A stretch of 64,000 nt of DNA from Streptomyces sp. 2131.1 (GTDB lineage Bacteria > Actinomycetota > Actinomycetes > Streptomycetales > Streptomycetaceae): positions 4,216,001 to 4,280,000 of the forward strand of contig NZ_FNSY01000001.1 of assembly GCF_900105515.1 (NCBI RefSeq). Reading direction: 5' to 3'. Below, in pieces: positions 55,272-63,856 of the stretch; within the stretch, counting starts at the first letter, position 1, and every line of letters starts with the position of its first letter. The translations under genes were made by a program, and so were the position numbers. The notes below the pieces were generated by a model. The model was not told where the DNA came from. It ran no database searches and saw nothing but the letters and a program-made list of their open reading frames with translations.

Positions 55272-57782
55272 ATGGTGACCTTCGCACAGGCGCAGGAGCG
55301 CGCGGACGAGTGGGTGAACGGTGACCTTCCGGCGTACCAGCACCGCGAGGTCCGGGTCCGCGAATTCGAACTCGGATTCGTGGTGTGGGCCGAGGACCGT
55401 GCGGACGGCCCGGTGTCCGACGGGGGCCGTCAGCGGTTGGTGATCGCGCGGGACAGCGGTGAGGCGACGCTGTGGCCCGGGCTGCCGGTGGGTGAGGTGA
55501 TCCGGCGGTACGAGGAGGAGTACGGCGCGCAGGACGGGGAGCCGGAGGCCCCGGCGCCGCCCGAGCGGGTGGACCTGAACCAGACGTCGTTCCTGTTGAG
55601 CCCGCCGGAGTGGCTCCAGGAGGCGGCGGACAAGCTGGGCATCCCGGACCGGCGTGCGGAGCGGGACGAGACCCCGCCGCCGGCCCCGGAGGAGCCGTCC
55701 CCGTTCCCGCCGCCGTCCCCGTTCCCGCCGCCGTCCCCGATCCCGCCGGCCCCGATCCCGCCGGCCCCGATCCCGTCGTCCCCGACGCCGTCGCAGGGCG
55801 GTTCGGTGGCGTACGAGCCGACCGCGTCCGACGGCGTACCGGCGTCCTCGCTCCAGCCGCCCGTGGGTGCCACGCCGTGGGCGGGGACCGATGTGAACGG
55901 GGACTCGGACGACGCGGGGGTGGCGCTGCCGGCGACGGTGTTCGCGCCGCCGTTGTCGGGCGCCGACGACGAGGAGGAGCTGCCCCCGGTCGTTCCGGCG
56001 GACGCGCCGACGGCGCTGATGTCGGGCGGGAGCGCGTTGCCGAAGACGGCGATCGCGCCGAGCATGGGCGGCCGCCGGGAGGAGCCGGCCCCGCCGGTGC
56101 CCGGTCCGCCGGCACCCGGGACCGGTGTGCCCGGTCCGCCGCCCGTGCCCGGCACGGGTGTGCCCGGTCCGGTGCCTCCGAGTCAGCACACCCCGCCGCC
56201 CGGTCCGCCCGCCGGGCCCGGGGCGAGGGACATCGCCGACGCCGCGACGAGCAAGGCCGCCGTCGCGCCGCGCGACCGGCGGGGGAGCACGCCTCCGCCG
56301 CCGCCCGGTGCCCCCGGCACCCCGGGTGCCCGGCCGGGTGGACCGGTGCCGCCGCCGTCCGGCCCGGGTGCGCCCGGTGCTCCGGCGGGCGGCTACGTGC
56401 CGACGCAGCTCGTCTCGCAGCTGGGCCCGCCCGGGGCCCCGCAGCAGCCCGGTCCGCCGACGCCGCCGCCCCCCGGTGGCGGGGTGCACCAGGCGGCCAC
56501 GATGTTCGCCGACCCGAACGCGTCGGGGCCGGGTGTCCCGCAGCCGCCCGGCCCGCCGGGTGTTCCGGGTGCGCCGCAGCCGCCCGGGCCTCCCGGGGCC
56601 CCCGGTGCCCGGCGGACGCCGCCCCCGCCGCCGGGTGCGACGCCTCCGCCCGGTCCGGGCGGGGTGCACCACGCGGCGACGATGCTCGCGGCTCCGGGGC
56701 AGACCGGTCCCGGCGCGCCGCCTCCGCCCGGTCCGCCGATGGGCGCGCCGCCCGCCGGGCACACCCCGCCGCCGGCGTACGGCTATCCGCAGGCGCCGCC
56801 GACCGGTCAGCCGACCGTGGGTCCGGGCTACCAGGCGGTGCTGCGCTTCCGGGCGCCGGACGGCAGCGAGCAGCAGCTGATCCGCCGCTCGGCGCCGGGC
56901 ACCCCGCACCCGGAGTGGCAGATGCTGCACGAGCTGCGGGCGATGAACGTGCCGCCGCAGCAGGTGATCGAGCTGCACACGGAGCTGGAGTCCTGTGAGC
57001 TGCCCGGTGGTTACTGTGCGCGGATGATCCGGGAGACCTGGCCGCAGGTGCGGATCACGTCGGTCGCCCCGTACGGCACGGATCACGCGAGCCGGCAGCA
57101 GGGGATGCAGCATCTGCTGACGCATCAGGGCGAGTTGCACCAGGTGGCGGACGGTCCGGCGCGGCCGGCGCCGGTGCGGGCCCCGCTGCCGCAGATGCAG
57201 CCCGCGCCGCCGGTGCCGCCGGAGGCGCTGGCAGAGGAGATGATGCAGACCTTCGGTCCGCAGGGCGTGCTGCGCTTCGACCAGCGCGCGGTGTCCCGTC
57301 AGGGTGTGCCGGAGATCGTGGCGCGGACGCTGGTGTGGGCGGGTCTGCCCGCCGACTTCGGGCCGTTCTTCTGGGCGCAGCCGGGTCAGCCGGTGATCCC
57401 GACGCTGGCGGAGCTGGCGGCCCAGCGTCAGGTGCAGGCCGCGTCGGACGCGGGGTCGTACCTGGTGATGGGTTCGGACTTCGGCCGGGCGATCTGCGTC
57501 CAGTACGGCACGGCGCACATCGTGGCGGTGCCGGTGGAGGCGGGTCCTGGGGGTGCGCCTGGGCAGCCGCAGTTCGTGAACACGGGGCTGCCGGAGTTCG
57601 TGCGGTGCATGGCGCTGCTGGGCCGGATGTGGCGGCTGCGGTACGGGCTGAACCCGGAGCAGGCGGGCCGCTGGACGGTGGACTTCCAGGCGCAGCTGGT
57701 GGCGCTGGACGCGGCGGCGCTGGCGTCGCCGGAGAGCTGGTGGTCGGTGCTGCTGGAGCAGATGTGGGACGGGCTGATCTGA
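55272..57782 (+). CDS. Imm35/YrhB-like N-terminus, long Pro-rich linker, deaminase-like domain and SUKH-4 domain
   Basis: This 836-residue protein is modular. Residues 1-85 look like an Imm35/YrhB domain (F-A-Q-A-Q-E-R-A-D-E-W, V-R-V-R-E-F-E-L-G-F-V-V-W). Residues 90-515 are a Pro/Gly linker with repeated A-A-T-M-F/L-A motifs. Residues about 519-620 carry H-P-E (545-547) and C-E-L-P-G-G-Y-C (574-581), fitting a deaminase toxin fold. Residues 645-836 match SUKH-4 (G-S-Y-L-V-M-G-S-D-F-G-R, G-R-W-T-V-D-F-Q-A-Q-L). ATG 55272 has GGAGGGG 9 nt upstream; GTG 55263 overlaps the previous stop. Confidence 0.78.
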   Translation: MVTFAQAQERADEWVNGDLPAYQHREVRVREFELGFVVWAEDRADGPVSDGGRQRLVIARDSGEATLWPGLPVGEVIRRYEEEYGAQDGEPEAPAPPERVDLNQTSFLLSPPEWLQEAADKLGIPDRRAERDETPPPAPEEPSPFPPPSPFPPPSPIPPAPIPPAPIPSSPTPSQGGSVAYEPTASDGVPASSLQPPVGATPWAGTDVNGDSDDAGVALPATVFAPPLSGADDEEELPPVVPADAPTALMSGGSALPKTAIAPSMGGRREEPAPPVPGPPAPGTGVPGPPPVPGTGVPGPVPPSQHTPPPGPPAGPGARDIADAATSKAAVAPRDRRGSTPPPPPGAPGTPGARPGGPVPPPSGPGAPGAPAGGYVPTQLVSQLGPPGAPQQPGPPTPPPPGGGVHQAATMFADPNASGPGVPQPPGPPGVPGAPQPPGPPGAPGARRTPPPPPGATPPPGPGGVHHAATMLAAPGQTGPGAPPPPGPPMGAPPAGHTPPPAYGYPQAPPTGQPTVGPGYQAVLRFRAPDGSEQQLIRRSAPGTPHPEWQMLHELRAMNVPPQQVIELHTELESCELPGGYCARMIRETWPQVRITSVAPYGTDHASRQQGMQHLLTHQGELHQVADGPARPAPVRAPLPQMQPAPPVPPEALAEEMMQTFGPQGVLRFDQRAVSRQGVPEIVARTLVWAGLPADFGPFFWAQPGQPVIPTLAELAAQRQVQAASDAGSYLVMGSDFGRAICVQYGTAHIVAVPVEAGPGGAPGQPQFVNTGLPEFVRCMALLGRMWRLRYGLNPEQAGRWTVDFQAQLVALDAAALASPESWWSVLLEQMWDGLI

Positions 57783-57797
57783 CCGTTCCGTACGCGG

Positions 57798-57843
57798 GGC
57801 GTGGTGCCCGGCCCCTCTCGGGGGGCCGGGCACCACGCCTTTT
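57798..57843 (+). terminator. Intrinsic terminator with T-tract after the SUKH-4 gene
   Basis: An 18-bp perfect stem (57798-57815 with 57822-57839) is followed by TTTT. It ends the toxin/immunity-like operon. Confidence 0.88.
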
Positions 57844-57978
57844 CCGGGTGTGATGCCGGTCGCTTCCGTCCGGAAAGCGCCGCAGGCATTCAGACTTCCC
57901 GACCAATTGCCGCATCCTTGACGTATTGCTCGATGGTCGGAGCATCGCAGCCGGGATGATCGGAAAGAGGCGTCAGGG

Positions 57979-58875
57979 ATGAGTTCTGCACCGGGGTCCG
58001 CGTACGGGTTCGTCGGTGTCAGGGGCCGTGGGTACCGCCCGGAGCAGGTGGACCGCTTCGTGGCGGAGCTGTCGGCCGAGCGGGACGCGGCCGTGGCGGG
58101 GGTGGCCCGGCTGACGGCTCGGGCGGAGGAGCTGGCGGCGGAGTCGGCCCGGCTGGACGAGGCCGTGGCGCGGCTGGCCCCGCAGGACTACGCGTCGCTG
58201 GGGGAGCGGGCGCAGCGGATTCTGGCGCTGGCCGAGGAGGAGGCCGGTGCGCTCCGGGGCGCGGCGGGGGAGGCGGCGCAGGCGCTGCGGGACGAGGCGG
58301 ACGCCGCGGCCCGGGCCATGCGGGAGGCGGCGCGTACGGACGCGGAGGCGGTGCGGGCGGCGGCGGTGCGCGCGGCCGACGAGGTGGTGGGGGCCGCGGA
58401 GGCGGCGGCCGGTGAGGCGCTGGAGGCGGCCCGTACCGAGGCGGCGGCGGTGCGCGAGGAGGCGGAGTCCGCGATGGCGGCGACCCGCGACCGTACCGCG
58501 AGTGTGCTGGCCCACCAGGAGCAGGAGCACGCCGAGCGGTGGAAGGCGGCCGAGCGGGAGATCGCGGAGGCGGAGGCGGCGCAGGCCGCGGAGCACGCCG
58601 GTCTCCTGGAGCGCGCGGAGGCGGATCTCGCGGCCGCGCGGCGGGCCCGGGCGGAGGCGGAGGAGGCCGCGCGGCACGGTCAGGAGGACGCCGAGGCGCG
58701 TGCGGCGGAGCTGGTCGCGGCGGCGCGGGTGCGCGAGGAGCGGGTGGTGCGGGAGACCGAGCGGATACTGCGGGAGCACGAGGAGGGCCGCGAGGACGTG
58801 CAGGCCCACATGGCCCACGTACGCAGTTCGCTCGCGGCGCTCACCGGGCGGACGGCGTCCCCCTCGCGGGACTGA
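57979..58875 (+). CDS. DivIVA/FilP-like coiled-coil protein
   Basis: This 298-residue protein begins with F-V-G-V-R-G-R-G-Y-R-P-E-Q-V-D-R-F-V, the DivIVA-like membrane-targeting segment, and the rest is an almost unbroken Ala/Glu/Arg coiled coil (35-290). Such proteins in Streptomyces organise polar growth or form filaments (Scy/FilP group). The exact partner is unknown. Ala content is very high in the middle. Confidence 0.75.
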   Translation: MSSAPGSAYGFVGVRGRGYRPEQVDRFVAELSAERDAAVAGVARLTARAEELAAESARLDEAVARLAPQDYASLGERAQRILALAEEEAGALRGAAGEAAQALRDEADAAARAMREAARTDAEAVRAAAVRAADEVVGAAEAAAGEALEAARTEAAAVREEAESAMAATRDRTASVLAHQEQEHAERWKAAEREIAEAEAAQAAEHAGLLERAEADLAAARRARAEAEEAARHGQEDAEARAAELVAAARVREERVVRETERILREHEEGREDVQAHMAHVRSSLAALTGRTASPSRD

Positions 58876-58880
58876 CGCTC

Positions 58881-58906
58881 TTCTCGGTTCTCGGTTCTCG
58901 GTTCTC
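58881..58906 (+). repeat. Short heptamer tandem repeat
   Basis: TTCTCGG is repeated 3.7 times (58881-58906) between the coiled-coil gene and the convergent marR stop. Confidence 0.85.
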
Positions 58907-59372
58907 AGGGACGGGGCCAGGGGCGTCTGCTGAGCTGTTCGATGCTGCTGTTGAAGCGTTTGAGGTAGCCGGCGAAGGCGGCGATGTCGTCGTCCGGCCA
59001 GTCGTGCATGACCTGTTCCAGGGAGCGCACGACGCGTTCGCGTTCCGCGTCGAGGAGCTGGGCGCCCTCGCCGGTGATGCGGAACTTGCGGGCCATGCCG
59101 CCGTCGGGGTCGGGGATGCGTTCGGCGAGCCCGGCGCGGGTGACGGCGGCGGTCTGGCGGTTGAGGGTGGAGGCGTCGAGGCCGAAGGCGTCGCTGAGCT
59201 CGCCGTTGGACATGGGGCCCTGGACGCGCAGCCGGCTCAGCAGGATGTACGCGCTGCGGTCCAGCAGGGCGTATTTGTGGCGTCCGCCCCGGTGGTCGGC
59301 GAGGCTGTGGCGGCCGAGCAGCATCTGCTCGTACTCCACCTCTTCCGTGGGCCTGGATCTGGGCCTGGGCAT
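58905..59372 (-). CDS. MarR-family regulator
   Basis: This 155-residue protein has a MarR winged helix (Y-I-L-L-S-R-L, S-N-G-E-L-S-D-A-F-G-L-D-A-S-T-L-N-R-Q, and the wing D-P-D-G-G-M-A-R-K). It is divergent from an MFS exporter, and two palindromes lie between. ATG 59372 has AGGAGG upstream. It probably represses the exporter. Confidence 0.9.
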   Translation of the reverse strand: MPRPRSRPTEEVEYEQMLLGRHSLADHRGGRHKYALLDRSAYILLSRLRVQGPMSNGELSDAFGLDASTLNRQTAAVTRAGLAERIPDPDGGMARKFRITGEGAQLLDAERERVVRSLEQVMHDWPDDDIAAFAGYLKRFNSSIEQLSRRPWPRP

Positions 59373-59437
59373 GGGGCGGCCTCCTGCTTCTCCCGCTTCC
59401 GGACGGCGACTCATTCTCGCACGGAGTGTGTACGGGG

Positions 59438-59474
59438 CACATAATGTGTATGACGCATTGGGCATGTACCATGC
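59438..59474. promoter_or_regulatory. Palindromes in the marR-MFS intergenic region
   Basis: CACAT-A-ATGTG (59438-59448) and GCATG-TAC-CATGC (59462-59474) are two perfect short palindromes. TACCAT (59467-59472) in the second could be the -10 of the exporter, so binding would block transcription. Confidence 0.55.
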
Positions 59475-59522
59475 ACGTTGCTGTCCCGGCAGGCGGGACC
59501 TCGATCTCCAAGGAGCCCCCTG

Positions 59523-60980
59523 GTGGAAGCCATCCAGCCGCCGGCGAGGACGGGCGGCGTCGTCGCCACCCTCGCCTTCGCCGGCACCGTGGCAGCGGTC
59601 ATGCAGACGCTGGTCACGCCGCTCATCGCGGAACTGCCCAAGATCCTGGACACCACGTCCTCCAACGCCGCCTGGGTCATCACCGTGACCCTGCTGGTCT
59701 CCGCGGTGTGCGTGCCCGTCTCCGGCCGGCTGGGCGACCTGCTGGGCAAGCGCCGGATGCTGCTCGCCTGCTCGGTGCCGCTCATCGTCGGTTCGGTGGT
59801 CTGCGCGCTCTCGTCCTCCGTCGTCCCGATGATCATCGGGCGCGGACTCCAGGGCATGGGCATGGGCATGGTCCCGCTCGGTATCGCCCTGCTGCGTGAC
59901 GTGGTGCCGCCGGAGAAGATGAGCTCGTCCATCGCCCTGGTCAGCGCCTCGCTCGGCATCGGCGGCGCCCTCGGCCTGCCGATCGCGTCGGCGGTCGCCC
60001 AATACGCCAGCTGGCGCGTGCTGTTCTGGGGCTCGGCCGTGCTGGCCGCCGGGATCTGCGCCCTGATCTGGTTCGTGATCCCGGACGTTCCGGCCGGCGC
60101 CAAGGGCCAGCGCTTCGACGTGCCCGGCGCCCTCGGCCTGGCCGCCGGCCTCGTCTGCCTGCTCCTCGCCGTCTCCAAGGGCGCCGACTGGGGCTGGACG
60201 TCCACCACGACCATCGGCCTGTTCGTGGCCGCCGTCGTGGTGCTGCTCGCCTGGGGGTTCTGGGAGCTGCGCACCACGGACCCGCTGGTGGACCTGCGCA
60301 CCACCGCCCGCCCCCGGGTGCTCATCACCAACATCGCGTCGCTCTTCGTCGGCTTCGGCATGTACGCCGGCATGCTGATCGCGCCGCAGCTGCTCCAGTT
60401 CCCGGAGGCCACCGGCTACGGGCTCGGCCAGACGATGCTCCAGGCGGGCCTGTGGATGGCGCCCGGCGGCATCATGATGATGGTCGTCTCCCCGTTCGGC
60501 GGAAAGCTCACCGATGCCCGCGGCCCCAAGTTCACCCTGATCTCCGGCGTCCTCGTCATCGCCGCCGCCTACGGACTCGGCATCCTGCTGATGGGCTCCG
60601 CCTGGGGCCTGATGCTGTTCCTCATGGTCAGCAGCGGCGGCGTCGGCCTCGCCTACGGTGCGATGCCCGCCCTCATCATGAGCGCGGTCCCGGCCTCGGA
60701 GACGGCCGCCGCCAACGGCTTCAACACCCTCATGCGCTCCCTCGGCACCTCGGTCGGCGCCGCCGTGATCGGCGCGGTCCTCGCCCAGATGACCACCGAG
60801 GCGGGCGGCTACACCTTCACCTCGGAGGCCGGTTTCCGCATGGGCCTGGTCCTCGGCTGCGGTGTCGCGCTGGTCGCGGTCGCGATCTCCGCCTTCATCC
60901 CGGCGGTGCGCACCGCCGTCACGGGCGGCGGCGAGTCCGGCACCCCCGCGGCCCCGGAGGTCGCGGCAGCCAAGGGCTGA
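59523..60980 (+). CDS. MFS exporter of the DHA2 (EmrB/QacA) type
   Basis: This 485-residue protein has about 14 membrane helices. The loop motif G-R-L-G-D-L-L-G-K-R-R and the motif C region L-G-I-G-G-A-L-G-L-P mark a drug:proton antiporter. GTG 59523 follows AAGGAG. It is divergent from marR. Its substrate is unknown; antibiotic or toxic-metabolite efflux is likely. Confidence 0.9.
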   Translation: MEAIQPPARTGGVVATLAFAGTVAAVMQTLVTPLIAELPKILDTTSSNAAWVITVTLLVSAVCVPVSGRLGDLLGKRRMLLACSVPLIVGSVVCALSSSVVPMIIGRGLQGMGMGMVPLGIALLRDVVPPEKMSSSIALVSASLGIGGALGLPIASAVAQYASWRVLFWGSAVLAAGICALIWFVIPDVPAGAKGQRFDVPGALGLAAGLVCLLLAVSKGADWGWTSTTTIGLFVAAVVVLLAWGFWELRTTDPLVDLRTTARPRVLITNIASLFVGFGMYAGMLIAPQLLQFPEATGYGLGQTMLQAGLWMAPGGIMMMVVSPFGGKLTDARGPKFTLISGVLVIAAAYGLGILLMGSAWGLMLFLMVSSGGVGLAYGAMPALIMSAVPASETAAANGFNTLMRSLGTSVGAAVIGAVLAQMTTEAGGYTFTSEAGFRMGLVLGCGVALVAVAISAFIPAVRTAVTGGGESGTPAAPEVAAAKG

Positions 60981-60995
60981 ACCGTACGTACGCAC

Positions 60996-61029
60996 CGGGA
61001 GCGGTCCGTCAGCCGGCGGGCCGCTCCCG
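60996..61029 (+). terminator. Hairpin terminator after the MFS exporter
   Basis: A 9-bp stem (60996-61004 with 61021-61029) starts 15 nt after the stop codon. Confidence 0.6.
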
Positions 61030-61175
61030 CCATGCCGCTGCCCGCTTCCGCAGCGCCCGGATCAGGGCTTCGACCTGGAGACGGGCACGGGGATGCCCGA
61101 GGGTCGCGGCGCGGGCCGCCGAACTCGACCTATACGAGAGCTAGTCGGCGTTGCTGGACGAGGCCGCGGACCGCC

Positions 61176-62060
61176 TCAGCGGGTGACCGGCGCGCTCCCG
61201 AGCCCATGGCGGTCCGCCCAGTCGGAGATGGCCGAGGCCAGCTCGTCCGGGCGGTCCTCCGGGGTGTGGTGTCCGGCGGGGCCGTGCCGGGAGACCTCCA
61301 GGCCCGCGATGTTCGCCTCGCACCAGGCCACCGCTCCCGCGTCGGTCATGGCGCCGGGTCCCGGTTCGAACGCGGCCAGCAGCTTGGGGACTTCGGGGGT
61401 GGCGGCCAGCCAGGCGTCGTAGCGCTCGATCCGGGCCACGACATCGGCCGGTTCGCCGTCCAGCGGCATCATGCGCGTCCACGCCAGGACGGGCCGGCGG
61501 CTCTCCGGGGTGGGGAAGGGGCGGCGGTAGGCGTCGAGGTCGGCGGGGTCGAGCGGGGTGGCGAGCGTGGCCGGCAGCCCCTCGATGAACGCGTTCTGCT
61601 CCAGTACCGTGCTCTCGCCCACACCCGGCGTCCGCAGGAGAGTGAACAACTCCCGTCCCCCCGCCGGGAATTCGTCACCGTACAGCGGCTTGACGATCGT
61701 CTCCGTGAAGGCGAGCGCGCGGACGGCCCCCGGGAGGCGCGCGGCCCGGTCGAAGGCGAGCGCGCCGCCCCAGTCGTGGCCGACGAGCACGGCCTCGGTC
61801 AGGCCGAGCGCGTCGAACCAGGCGTCGAGATGGCGGGCGTGGTCGTCGAAGGAGTACGCGAGGCCGGGTTTGCCGGAGTCGCCCATGCCGATGAGGTCGG
61901 GGGCCAGCAGCCGGCGGCCGGGCGACACCACCCCCGGCAGGACGTTCCGCCACAGGTGGGAGGAGGTCGGATTGCCGTGCAGGAAGACGAACGGCAGACC
62001 GTCGGGGTCGCCGGACTCGCGGTAGTGGACGGTGGTGCCGAGGACGGGAACGGTGGGCAT
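61176..62060 (-). CDS. Haloalkane-dehalogenase-like alpha/beta hydrolase
   Basis: This 294-residue protein closely follows the haloalkane dehalogenase (LinB/DhaA) pattern. H-G-N-P-T-S-S-H-L-W-R-N-V-L-P is at residues 28-42, D-L-I-G-M-G-D-S at 55-62, the nucleophile in G-H-D-W-G-G (D96), E120 as the acid and H264 in G-H-H-T-P-E-D as the base. N30 and W97 are the halide-stabilising residues. All five catalytic positions are therefore present. Natural substrate is unknown. It has no membrane segment. ATG 62060. Confidence 0.88.
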   Translation of the reverse strand: MPTVPVLGTTVHYRESGDPDGLPFVFLHGNPTSSHLWRNVLPGVVSPGRRLLAPDLIGMGDSGKPGLAYSFDDHARHLDAWFDALGLTEAVLVGHDWGGALAFDRAARLPGAVRALAFTETIVKPLYGDEFPAGGRELFTLLRTPGVGESTVLEQNAFIEGLPATLATPLDPADLDAYRRPFPTPESRRPVLAWTRMMPLDGEPADVVARIERYDAWLAATPEVPKLLAAFEPGPGAMTDAGAVAWCEANIAGLEVSRHGPAGHHTPEDRPDELASAISDWADRHGLGSAPVTR

Positions 62061-62095
62061 GGTGAGGCGTCACATCGCTTTCTGGTCAGTCGGTT

Positions 62096-62500
62096 TCATA
62101 CGTTGAGGCTCAGGAGCCGGTCGACGGCGATCTCGATGACCGTCAGGTCCGGCGGGGCGGGCGGGGCCGCCCCGTAGCGGGCGGTGTAACGGCGTACGGC
62201 CTCCGCCAGGCGTACGGGATCACCGGTCACCGAGGCGCGGCCTTCGAGGGTGATCCAGCGGAAGCCCTCGGCCTGGCAGAGCGCGACCCGGGCCGCCGGG
62301 CCGCCCGCCGACACGTTGCGCGCCTTGCGGGCGCCGCCCCTGGTGGTCACCCGGGCCAGGCCCGTCGACGCGTCGAAGGTGAAGCGGACCGGGGCCACGT
62401 GCGGGGTGCCGTCGGGGCGCAGCGTGGTGAGGGTGGCCGTGAGGCCGAGGGAGAGGAAACCGCGGGCGGCGGCGGTGAGCGGGGGCAGGCCCCGGATCAC
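62096..62500 (-). CDS. PPOX-class (pyridoxamine-phosphate-oxidase fold) flavin/F420-binding protein
   Basis: This 134-residue protein has the split-barrel pattern: A-T-L-T-T-L-R-P-D-G-T-P-H-V-A-P-V-R-F (25-43) and K-A-R-N-V-S-A-G-G-P-A-A-R-V-A-L (57-72). Such proteins reduce substrates with F420 or FMN. GTG 62500 overlaps the stop of the upstream NAD(P)-binding protein by four bases (GTGA). Confidence 0.85.
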   Translation of the reverse strand: MIRGLPPLTAAARGFLSLGLTATLTTLRPDGTPHVAPVRFTFDASTGLARVTTRGGARKARNVSAGGPAARVALCQAEGFRWITLEGRASVTGDPVRLAEAVRRYTARYGAAPPAPPDLTVIEIAVDRLLSLNV

Positions 62501-63189
62501 TTCTTCTTCACGCCCTCGTTCCAGATCAGCTTGGCGATGTTCGGCTTCACGGCGGTCGTGACGACGCCCATGGCCGCACGCACATGGCGCCGCTCCTCCA
62601 GCTCGCGCAGCATGCTCGCGGCGAGGTCGGAGCGGGCCGTGAAGACGCCGTCGGCGCTGGACGGGGCGGTGCGGTAGTCGGTGACGACGGGGTGCTCGAA
62701 GAGGCCCGACGGGCGCACCAGGGTCCAGTCGAGGGCCGTGCGGGCGACGACGTCCTCCATGCGGCGCATGTCCGCGTGCAGGGTGCGGCCCAGGCGCCGG
62801 TTCACCAGCGGGTCGAGCACGTGGTTGAAGAAGTGAGCCCCGGTGGGCCGCCACCCGGGGTCGGCGATGCTGGAGCTGACGACCAGCAGCCGCCCCACGC
62901 CGTGCCGGCTCATGGCCCGGGTGATGGCCGTGGCGCTCCGCGAGTACAGGGTGATGGGCTGCTTGCTGAAGCGTGCGCCGAGGGCGGACAGGACCGCGTC
63001 CGCCCCCTCGACCGCGGCGTCCACGGCCGCCGGGTCGGTGGCGTCGGCGACGGCCGGGGTGACCCCGGGGCGGGCCGACAGCGAACCGGGCCGGCGGATG
63101 ACGGCGGTGACCTCGTGACCGGCGGCGACGGCCTGCTCGGCGAGGTGGCGTCCGGTCGGGCCGGTGGCGCCGAAGAGCGTGATGCGCAT
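62497..63189 (-). CDS. NAD(P)-binding protein (atypical SDR, NmrA/BVR-like)
   Basis: This 230-residue protein opens with T-L-F-G-A-T-G-P-T-G-R-H-L and contains D-A-V-L-S-A-L-G and L-L-V-V-S-S-S, followed by D-W-T-L-V-R-P-S-G-L, as in NAD(P)H-dependent flavin-reductase-like proteins. It is transcribed divergently from the TetR gene and coupled to the PPOX gene. Confidence 0.87.
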   Translation of the reverse strand: MRITLFGATGPTGRHLAEQAVAAGHEVTAVIRRPGSLSARPGVTPAVADATDPAAVDAAVEGADAVLSALGARFSKQPITLYSRSATAITRAMSRHGVGRLLVVSSSIADPGWRPTGAHFFNHVLDPLVNRRLGRTLHADMRRMEDVVARTALDWTLVRPSGLFEHPVVTDYRTAPSSADGVFTARSDLAASMLRELEERRHVRAAMGVVTTAVKPNIAKLIWNEGVKKK

Positions 63190-63265
63190 GGTGTGGGCTG
63201 CTTCCTGCGGGGTGCGGTGGGAACGCCCTTGACTGTGCGGATCACGCGACGCAGGCTCAACGCTG

Positions 63266-63856
63266 ATGAATAACGCCGTGGCCGCCCCCGCCCGGCCCCG
63301 TGGCCGCCCCCGGGGCAATCCGCCGATCCGTGAATCGGTCGTGGTCGCGGCGCGTGCGCTGTTCCTCGAGCGCGGCTACCGGGCGACCACGCTGCGCGCG
63401 GTGGCCGGTGCGGCCGGGGTGGACCCGGCCCTGATCTCGTATCACTTCGGGTCGAAGAAGGGCCTGTTCGCGGACGTGATGCAGTTCCAGTGCGCCAGCG
63501 CGCTTTCGGTGGACGAGGTGCTGGGCGGTGACCCGGCCACCCTGCCCGGCCGGCTGATCGACGCGGTGACGGACCTGTGGGAGGACGCCGACTTCCGGCG
63601 CCTGTCGACCCGGGGCGAGACCGCCGCCGAGGTCGTCCGCGAATACCTGGAACAGGAGCTGCTGGGGCCGCTCGTTGAATTTCTCGGCGGCCGGGACGCG
63701 ACCGCCCGCGCGACCGCCGCGGTGACCGTCCTCGGCGGAATCATCTACACCCGCTACCTGAACCCGCTGCCCACCCCGGCCGCCCTCACCCCGGCCGGAA
63801 CCCGTGCCGCCCTCACCCCCGCGCTGGCCGCCGCCCTCGCCCCGCGCCGGCGGTAG
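63266..63856 (+). CDS. TetR-family regulator
   Basis: This 196-residue protein has the TetR helix-turn-helix (A-R-A-L-F-L-E-R-G-Y-R-A-T-T-L-R-A-V-A, D-P-A-L-I-S-Y-H-F-G-S-K) at 30-70 and a helical C-terminal domain. It probably controls the divergent NAD(P)-binding/PPOX operon. ATG 63266 has no clear ribosome binding site. Direct repeats of AACGC lie around the start. Confidence 0.9.
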   Translation: MNNAVAAPARPRGRPRGNPPIRESVVVAARALFLERGYRATTLRAVAGAAGVDPALISYHFGSKKGLFADVMQFQCASALSVDEVLGGDPATLPGRLIDAVTDLWEDADFRRLSTRGETAAEVVREYLEQELLGPLVEFLGGRDATARATAAVTVLGGIIYTRYLNPLPTPAALTPAGTRAALTPALAAALAPRRR

